From the NCBI GenBank assembly GCA_018907035.1, contig JACCIC010000359.1, forward strand, positions 117,304 to 181,303: DNA of 64,000 nucleotides. Direction: 5' to 3'. The notes beneath the pieces are model-generated. The model did not search any database and had not been told where the DNA came from. It saw only the letters and a list, made by a program, of their open reading frames with translations. Both the position numbers and the translations under genes were made by a program. This stretch comes from Sycobia sp. Sy_11 (Eukaryota; Arthropoda; Insecta; Hymenoptera; Epichrysomallidae). Shown one piece after another: positions 58,123-64,000 of the stretch; position 1 is the stretch's first letter; every line of letters starts with the position of its first letter.

Positions 58123-60069
58123 TTATGGTTTTGCAGAAAAAAACGTTTGTTTGTCTTTCGTCTCGTCGGTAGTGGTTAGTACTGGTTCTGGCTTGGGTTC
58201 CGGCTCTGGCTCTGGTTGAGCGATCATTTCGTAACTGTTTCTTGCCTCTTGTTTCGTCGATGGTTGTTTGAGCGATAAGAAGAAGTGTGCGGCTGTGCTC
58301 CAAATGGCTGACAATAGGTATATGGACCAACCGTATACACGATGAAGGGCGTATCCGTTGAGGACAACCCCTATGAACGATTTTATTATGTGTATGATCA
58401 CCAGGACTGCTATTATCCCAGCGCTTGCGGATCCAAAGGTGATAAATTTATTCCATATTTTCTTCCAAGCAGAATTTACTAAGTTATCCATGGTGTCTTC
58501 ATTTATGAAGTGCGATATCGTGTTGCCGCTCGTCACTCCTGATTCGTGCATTTCGTGTGCTGCGTTATTCAACAATGCAGCTGTTTCTACTGGAAACATA
58601 ATTCGTTCTTTTAGTTTTTCTAAATCTTTACTGGAGTAGATTCCAGATGTTGCTAGGCTGATTGGATTAATGTATTTCCATGTCAGCCGAGTCATGGGCT
58701 TTAGGGTTGTGGGTTCTCTTGCCTCGGTCGGTTTTGGTGCCAATTTGTACCATTCGCTATCAATACGGTAGTATGATGGTAGCACTTGGTTACAGGGAAC
58801 TCTAGTCCCTCGAGTTTTCAGGATGTGTGTTTTTGGTGTGAGAAAGAGGGTTGTGTTTTGTCTTACAACTCTCAGCTCGGTGTAACAGTTATCGCCGTGA
58901 TCTATCTTAACTTCCACTGGTATACATTTTACCAGGTGTACCACTTCGCCAGCTACTACAGCCATATAGCCAGGACCTTTCATTATGTTATACGCAAATT
59001 GGTCGGGACTTTGTGTAGCGATAGCGAGTGCGTTTTTTAGCGCGATCTGTTCTACCCGACATCGCTCTGTCACTATGTTGCGGTATAAGTTAAGCATTTG
59101 TTTTTTTACATGTTTTTCCAGATATACGAATTTTGCATTTACATAAGCGAAAATATCCAGATTACTACTAGATAACGCACCTTTTTTCGCAAACGTTACA
59201 CCCTGTTTAGTTTCGAAGATAACCAGTTTTGGGTGTTCTGTTCTTATTATAGTATAACCGCAAACCTTTTCTTCGGACAATTTACTTAATGCGAACGTTA
59301 ATTTTTGATCTGAAAAAGAATAAATTACGTCTTGATCTATCTGGGGGTTAATCATTTTTATTGCATGACCCTCGAATAATACGCCGTATTCATTAAAGTG
59401 GCAATCATTATTAGGGACGGATTCCCAGAAGGTATATCCATCTTTTGCGTCTATGCAGAATTTTCCCGATAATGGGCATGATATTCCCGATTGTAGATGA
59501 ATTTTGTCATCTTGTAGGTTTACTCGCGCCGATTGTTGCGATAGGGTGATTTTAAGAGTTCCTTGGATAATAACAGAATTCCAAGTCCCATAAGGGTCGC
59601 TGTAGTAGGCTCCCTCGCAAGTTCCGTCGTTACTTATGCTTCCGGCGTAGGTCATCGAATATGTATTTGTTTGGTTAATTCTGACCCCGTTTATAATGTG
59701 ATTTTGTCCGAAGTTGATTATCCCGGTTAAATGCAATTGTAAACAACTATCTCTACTGACGTCATACAAATATTCCATTTCGCCGTTGTTAACAATGGAG
59801 TTATGCGAATGCATCCCGCAGTAATGGATGGTTCTCCGTACCTCTATTTTACATTGTCATGCTTTGGTTTCTTGAAAATCGTTGATTTGGAGTAATTGTA
59901 TATAAGCAAGTTGGCTGATAGGGTGGAGTTGAGGGAAGTTGCATTCTCCGACGTCTAATAAAGACATGGTCGTTATATTCATAGTATTAGATCCGCAATC
60001 GTACCCTATCATTGTTTTTGTCGGGGTGACGAAAAATAATGAAAAAAGTATGGTATATAAGGATATCAT
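58123..60069 (-). pseudogene. env: Envelope glycoprotein of the provirus, one in-frame stop
   Basis: Membrane-fusion envelope protein. The start at 60069 is preferred because a splice acceptor lies just upstream and the first residues (MISLYTILFSLFFV) form a signal peptide. A TGA at 59857-59859 interrupts the frame; no frameshift is involved, and the same frame continues to 58123. The ectodomain is rich in Cys and N-glycosylation sites. A transmembrane segment lies near IIAVLVIIHIIKSFIGVV and a second hydrophobic stretch near WSIYLLSAIWSTAAHFFLS. The tail has a Pro-Glu repeat (EPEPEPKPEP). The pattern (GTCEG..., DPYGTW, GYTFW) recalls chuvirus-like class III glycoproteins more than the baculovirus F-like Env of fly errantiviruses. 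That is from memory and moderately sure. Confidence 0.7.
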
Positions 60070-60071
60070 CT

Positions 60072-60100
60072 TTTCTGAAATCATAAAGAAGTTAGTTGCA
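60072..60100 (-). promoter_or_regulatory. Predicted splice acceptor for env mRNA
   Basis: The minus-strand CTAACTTCTTTATGATTTCAG has a branch-like CTAAC, a pyrimidine-rich stretch and AG at 60076-60075. The env start codon (60069) follows six bases later. Spliced env mRNAs are the rule for errantiviruses. Confidence 0.5.
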
Positions 60101-60132
60101 TAGTCAAAAAAAATAGTTTTTATGGTTGGCAT

Positions 60133-60422
60133 AAGAAAGGAAGAAATTAGTTTAGGTTTTGGCCTTTGTGTTTTTTTTTTCTCTTTTTTTTTCTTTCTTT
60201 CTTAAAATTATAATCTTATAAATAATATTCGTATGCTTATTTTATTATAGGGTTAGTATGGAGGATGTGAAGCGTTAGGTAGTAAGCGAAAAATGCGAGT
60301 TTTATTTATGTACCGATATAAATTTTATTATAATAAAAAAAATCTATAAAATGTTTAAAGTTTATAAAGTTTAAATGGAAATCGTTATATATATATTTTT
60401 TTTTTTCTAAGGGTGACACTGA
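60133..60422 (-). other. Gap between pol and env
   Basis: AT-rich spacer with homopurine/pyrimidine runs (60165-60205, 60395-60412). No further gene. Confidence 0.5.
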
Positions 60423-61817
60423 TTAATCTGGTTTCTCCTGTTCCTTCTGTCTACCCTTTTTCTTTTGCGTTGTTGTTTCTTTGTTTATGTAAGAGATGCG
60501 AAGTCTATTCGCATGGACGATCTTACTGCTTTTATTTATCTGGATCCTAATATTATTCTTGTTTAGCACTTCTAGTATTTTGTGAGGTCCAGAATAATGA
60601 TTTCCGAATTTATTTGGTTTCGGACCAGACAGTAGGAATACGTAATCCCCTATTTTAAAATTCCGTGGATTAATTTTCCTGTCGTAGTATTTTTTTGAAC
60701 GAAATTTTGAGAATACCAGGTTGTCGCAGGCTAATTTTTGGATTCCATTCAACCGTGTGACTAGGTCGACTAGATATCCTTTGTACGTCGGTAACAAGTC
60801 TCCTTCTCTTAAAGGATCGATAGAAGGCAACCGGGCGATTCTACCGAAGATTAATTCGTACGGCGTATGCTTAGTGCTTTCTTGAACACAAGTATTATAA
60901 TTTAAAATGGCTATATCTAACCAACTGTCCCATTCTTCGTCGTTGGTAGTATATTGTTTTAAGAACTCGCCCAAAACGTGGTGCGAGCGTTCTAGTGATC
61001 CATTAGATTGCGGGTGAAAAGCGGTTGTCCGTAGTTTCTTTATTTTGAACCGTTTAGCTATTCGGTTCATTAAGCTACTCAGGAAATTCTTCCCTTGGTC
61101 CGTTAGGATGATCTTTGGTGTTCCAAAGGTGCAAATAAACCTTTTTATAAAAGAATCCGCTATGGTAGTGGACAGCGTATCCGGTAAGGGTACTGCTACG
61201 CAGAATTTAGAGAACTGGTCTTGCATTGTCAAGATGTATTCATTTCCAAGTTTAGTAGGGGTTAATGGCCCTACGACATCTAAAGCTATTTTATAAAAGG
61301 GTGTGCCGGGGGTGTCGGTGATCACCATTGGTTGTTTAGTTTTTAATCTCACTAGTTTTTTAAGTTGACAATCCAAGCATTGTTGTATTCTCCTTTGAAC
61401 GTCTTCCTTTAAATTATTCCAATAGTACTTTTGTTTGATTCTGTTATATGTCTTAGACACACCTCTATGTCCGCCTATTGGTGACTTATGTAATTCATAG
61501 AAAATTTCGTCTCTTTTCTCTTTTGGAACGTATTTAAGGGTGTCGGTGCAAATGATAATTTTAGTTGGAGAATTCATAAAAGATGCTTTTATTGTTTCGA
61601 GAATGTCTTGCCATTCTATGTTTTCAATATTCTTACTTTTGGCAATGCTAATAAGGTTTTCTCCTATTTTGATTAGAATTTCCTTTAAGATCGACAAAGT
61701 TTTGCGTATATTGGTTTTTATTATAGTCACGGATATGGGTATTTCTCCTCGTATGCATAATGCGATGAGGTTTTTGCAGTGCGACACTTTTATTTGTTGG
61801 ACATCTCCAATATCCAT
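60423..61817 (-). CDS. pol: Provirus pol, integrase part
   Basis: 464-residue open frame, 3' end of pol. The zinc-binding HHCC is seen as H110, H117 (HKSPIGGH), C147 and C150 (CLDC). The catalytic triad is D180 (ALDVVGP), D240 (ILTDQGKNF) and E276 (QSNGSLERSHH), with 35 residues between the last two, so DD35E. A C-terminal GPHKI-type module (KFGNHYSGPHKILEV) and a basic tail follow. This is a Ty3/gypsy integrase; it joins the DNA copy to host DNA. The first ATG at 61817 is an internal Met. The frame continues upstream to about 61915 and is joined to RNase H only through a deletion and a frame change, so it would not be made as part of pol in this copy. Confidence 0.9.
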   Translation of the reverse strand: MDIGDVQQIKVSHCKNLIALCIRGEIPISVTIIKTNIRKTLSILKEILIKIGENLISIAKSKNIENIEWQDILETIKASFMNSPTKIIICTDTLKYVPKEKRDEIFYELHKSPIGGHRGVSKTYNRIKQKYYWNNLKEDVQRRIQQCLDCQLKKLVRLKTKQPMVITDTPGTPFYKIALDVVGPLTPTKLGNEYILTMQDQFSKFCVAVPLPDTLSTTIADSFIKRFICTFGTPKIILTDQGKNFLSSLMNRIAKRFKIKKLRTTAFHPQSNGSLERSHHVLGEFLKQYTTNDEEWDSWLDIAILNYNTCVQESTKHTPYELIFGRIARLPSIDPLREGDLLPTYKGYLVDLVTRLNGIQKLACDNLVFSKFRSKKYYDRKINPRNFKIGDYVFLLSGPKPNKFGNHYSGPHKILEVLNKNNIRIQINKSSKIVHANRLRISYINKETTTQKKKGRQKEQEKPD

Positions 61818-61888
61818 TGGATTAATGCTTATGTCATTGTTTTCCAGTAGTTTTTTAGCACCGTCGTCACAGAGCTTTCCATCGCTAG

Positions 61889-62227
61889 TTACAAAGAAAA
61901 CGATGTTATCTTTGCGGTGGCATATAAGTAGGAACGAAATGCCTGTACGCTATGTATGACTGCTAAGGCTTCCTTTTCGTAAACCTCGTATTTAAGTTCT
62001 GCATTGCGTAAAACTCTAGAAGTATATGCTATGGGTCTATCTTTCCCTATTTCTCCCTGGGACAGAATACCTCCTATAGCGTATCCTGAGGCATCAGTTG
62101 TTATATTAAATGGTTGAGTAAGGTCGGGGAATTGTAGTAAGGGTGCATTGCATAGAATGTCTTTTAAAGTTTGAAAGGCTTCTTCGGTTTTGTTCGACCA
62201 TTCAAACGTTACATTTTTTTGCAGCAA
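61889..62227 (-). pseudogene. pol: Provirus pol, truncated RNase H
   Basis: Frame of 112 codons after the RT stop. It has the start of RNase H: FNITTDASGYAIGGILSQ with the first catalytic Asp, IAYTSRVLRNAELKYEVYEK with a catalytic Glu, then HSVQAFRSYLY. It leaves the family pattern right after SYLY and ends at a stop at 61889, while the integrase-side frame begins at nearly the same place. The rest of RNase H (with the later Asp residues) is therefore deleted, and the reading frame is changed by the same event. Confidence 0.8.
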
Positions 62228-62257
62228 TTTTGTTAATGGCTTTGCAATTGCAGCGAA

Positions 62258-62260
62258 TCA
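62258..62260 (-). other. In-frame TGA in pol
   Basis: It separates RT from RNase H without a change of frame. A second single TGA splits env (59857-59859). Both are most simply nonsense mutations in an old copy. Confidence 0.8.
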
Positions 62261-64000
62261 TTCTATAAATCTGCGGTAATATCCGGCTAAACCAAGAAAC
62301 TGTCGCACGTTCTTTGCGTTTTTCGGTTGTGGGAAGTCTTTTACAGCTTCTATCTTTTTTTCGTCGGGATTAAGTCCTTTTTCACTCAAACGATGTCCTA
62401 GATAATTCACTTCTCTTTTCAAAAATTCGCACTTGTCGGTTTGTAACTTCAATCCGGCGTCTCGAAGTCTGTTTAATAGTAGACTCAATTTTCTATCATG
62501 TTCTGCCAGTGTGTTTGCATATATCACAATGTCGTCCAAGTACACAAACAATTCTCTGCCTTGTAGTCCTCTTAATAAGGTGTCCATTAACCTTTGAAAA
62601 GTGGCGGGTGCATTTTTCAACCCAAAAGGCATACGAACGAATTGATAGTGTCCAAACGGCGTACTGAAAGCTATTTTATGTGCATCTCTCGGGCCCATCT
62701 TAATTTGGTGAAACCCTGATGCAAGGTCTAGTACGGAGTAATATTTTGCACCTCCTACTTGGTCAAATATCACAGTGATATTCGGCAGTGGATATGCATC
62801 GCTTACCGTTTTTTCATTCAAAGCTCTGTAATCGAGCACCATTCGCCATCTTGGTCTACCTTGTGAGTCTGCTTTCTTCTTTACGATCCAAATTGGGCTA
62901 TTAAATGGAGAATCGGAGTTCTCTATTACCCCTTGGTTTAATAAATCATTCACCTGCCTATCTATTTCTTCTTTGAGCGAGTGAGGAAATTTGTATTGTC
63001 GGGCATTGACTGGTTCTTCGTCTGTGGTTTTTATTCGGTGAGTTATAGTATCTGTTCCAGGCAACGAATCTCCGGGTAGAAAGAAAATATCGCGATTTTT
63101 TTCGACTAAGTGCTGTACATATTCTTTTTCGGTTTCATTAAGGTGATCTGTCCGTATTGTATCTCTTATAGATGCGGTTTGCGCGGAAATTAAGCTCTCC
63201 GTGGGGAAAACGGTGGATTCATTATTTACTCCCTTTGAGGGAATGTTCAGTTCTTCAAATATTAGTTCTTGCGCGAGCGAATAAAGCGTCTTTGTGGATA
63301 TACTCTCATTATCGAAATAATTATTCAAAAATTCGTTCGTTTCGTCATCTATGCGTAACAATTCTTCGTTCAGCTTTTGTTGTTCGTCGTCTGTTTCGCT
63401 CTCGTCGCTCTCACTTTCGGTAGATGCGTTCGCGAGCATCGAGTCTACTGTATTTTCTGTTCCTCCTACTTCCATTTGTGCGTCTAAATTTTTGTGAAGC
63501 AACCCTGGTGACACAAATTCAATTGGTTGGTCATGTGTATGAAGAAACTCAAGTTGTTTCGTCTCATAATTTAATGTTACTCGAACGTCACTTAAATATC
63601 GTGCTCCTAAAATACCAGAATACGGTATTGGAAAATGATCGGAGATGACATGAAAGCTAGAAATTCCTCCCAGAACTTTTAGTCTTAAGGTTCCTAGGGT
63701 AGAAAATTGTTCCGAGCTTATCCCCTTCAAGAGTCCTTTCTGTGACTCATCGATTTTGTATTGGTGGGGTATGGTTCCTCTTTTTATCAAGTTTCCCTTC
63801 GATCCTGTGTCTATTAGGAATCTGCATTCACCGCCCATTGGATTCTTGGTAACTACAGTAGGAAGTAGCTCCGTTTCCTGTTCAACGTGGATATTCACAA
63901 TGCTGTATGTAGGTATATCCAAGGTTTCATTTCCTAGTTGTAAATTCGTCATTTGCCCAGCTATGATGAGCTGTTTATGGCTAAAGTTTAATTCCAACAA
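62258..64000 (-). CDS. pol: Provirus pol, protease-reverse transcriptase (5' end off window)
   Basis: 580 residues, open at the right edge; gag and the 5' LTR lie outside. The aspartic protease signature LIDTG is at 62-66. An acidic Ser/Glu-rich linker runs about 180-250. Reverse transcriptase begins near 340, with SPIWIVKKK, RWRMVLDYRALN and YYSVLDLASGFHQI (first Asp). MPFGLKNAPATFQ is at 457-469 and YLDD at 487-490 holds the other two catalytic Asp residues. The thumb ends FLGLAGYYRRFIE. A TGA at 62258-62260 stops the frame just before RNase H; the same frame resumes after it. Motif order (PR-RT-RH-IN) is Ty3/gypsy. Together with env this makes the element errantivirus-like. Confidence 0.92.
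   Translation of the reverse strand: MLELNFSHKQLIIAGQMTNLQLGNETLDIPTYSIVNIHVEQETELLPTVVTKNPMGGECRFLIDTGSKGNLIKRGTIPHQYKIDESQKGLLKGISSEQFSTLGTLRLKVLGGISSFHVISDHFPIPYSGILGARYLSDVRVTLNYETKQLEFLHTHDQPIEFVSPGLLHKNLDAQMEVGGTENTVDSMLANASTESESDESETDDEQQKLNEELLRIDDETNEFLNNYFDNESISTKTLYSLAQELIFEELNIPSKGVNNESTVFPTESLISAQTASIRDTIRTDHLNETEKEYVQHLVEKNRDIFFLPGDSLPGTDTITHRIKTTDEEPVNARQYKFPHSLKEEIDRQVNDLLNQGVIENSDSPFNSPIWIVKKKADSQGRPRWRMVLDYRALNEKTVSDAYPLPNITVIFDQVGGAKYYSVLDLASGFHQIKMGPRDAHKIAFSTPFGHYQFVRMPFGLKNAPATFQRLMDTLLRGLQGRELFVYLDDIVIYANTLAEHDRKLSLLLNRLRDAGLKLQTDKCEFLKREVNYLGHRLSEKGLNPDEKKIEAVKDFPQPKNAKNVRQFLGLAGYYRRFIE

Noticed and set aside
58085..58330. 81-residue minus-strand frame overlapping the end of env
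   Set aside because: Another-frame shadow of the env cytoplasmic tail and its Glu/Pro repeat region.

Overview
This window reads as insect nuclear DNA, probably hymenopteran and possibly an ant. That placement is an inference from the mobile elements and not from any host gene. It is AT-rich, crowded with (TA)n, (GA)n, (CA)n and (TAA)n microsatellites, and I recognise no host protein gene, tRNA or rRNA. Almost everything that can be named is a transposable element or its remains. Only one coding sequence is plainly intact: a Mos1-like mariner transposase on the minus strand at 9356-10399, inside a 1286-bp element with matching ends. Layout, 1-17 kb: LTR-like elements that start TGTAAC and carry hairpins (1308 onward; 13484-14570), broken mariners (3195-4800, 6120-6625, about 12127-13149), a TTAA-flanked MITE inside one of them (3625-4271), an array of 60-bp units (8728-9203), the intact mariner, and an LTR-like element at 15632-16737 that has an inverted partner at 27305-28390. 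17.8-21.0 kb: a large palindrome formed by two Helitron-like copies lying tail to tail, each with an internal array of the same 60-bp unit. 21-33 kb: AT-rich DNA, three more LTR-like elements set in (TA)n tracts (24808-26213, 27305-28390, 32041-33149), an R1-like gag fragment and a near full-length but dead mariner (30738-31994). 33-35.7 kb: a tRNA-derived SINE, then a mariner split by another mariner remnant. 36-47.7 kb: four decayed non-LTR retrotransposons. They are one Jockey-like and one I/LOA-like on the plus strand and two R1-like on the minus strand, followed by a LINE 3' end with a (TAA)56 tail. 48.9-53.6 kb: a broken piggyBac transposase, then a Mutator-like DNA transposon with TTAA at both ends whose right end is the source of the MITE at 3.6 kb. 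54.5-64 kb: a gypsy pol fragment, a second SINE copy, and the 3' half of an envelope-bearing Ty3/gypsy (errantivirus-like) provirus on the minus strand. That provirus has a 1.85-kb LTR in a (TA)n tract, an env reading frame and a pol that runs off the right edge. Its env has one in-frame stop. Its pol has one in-frame stop and a deletion in RNase H, so the copy is defective. How the parts relate: the mariner, Mutator-like and piggyBac transposases are (or were) the cut-and-paste machinery. The MITE and SINEs are dependants. The LINEs and the provirus are copy-and-paste elements. Several LTR-like elements share a preference for (TA)n tracts, as does the provirus.
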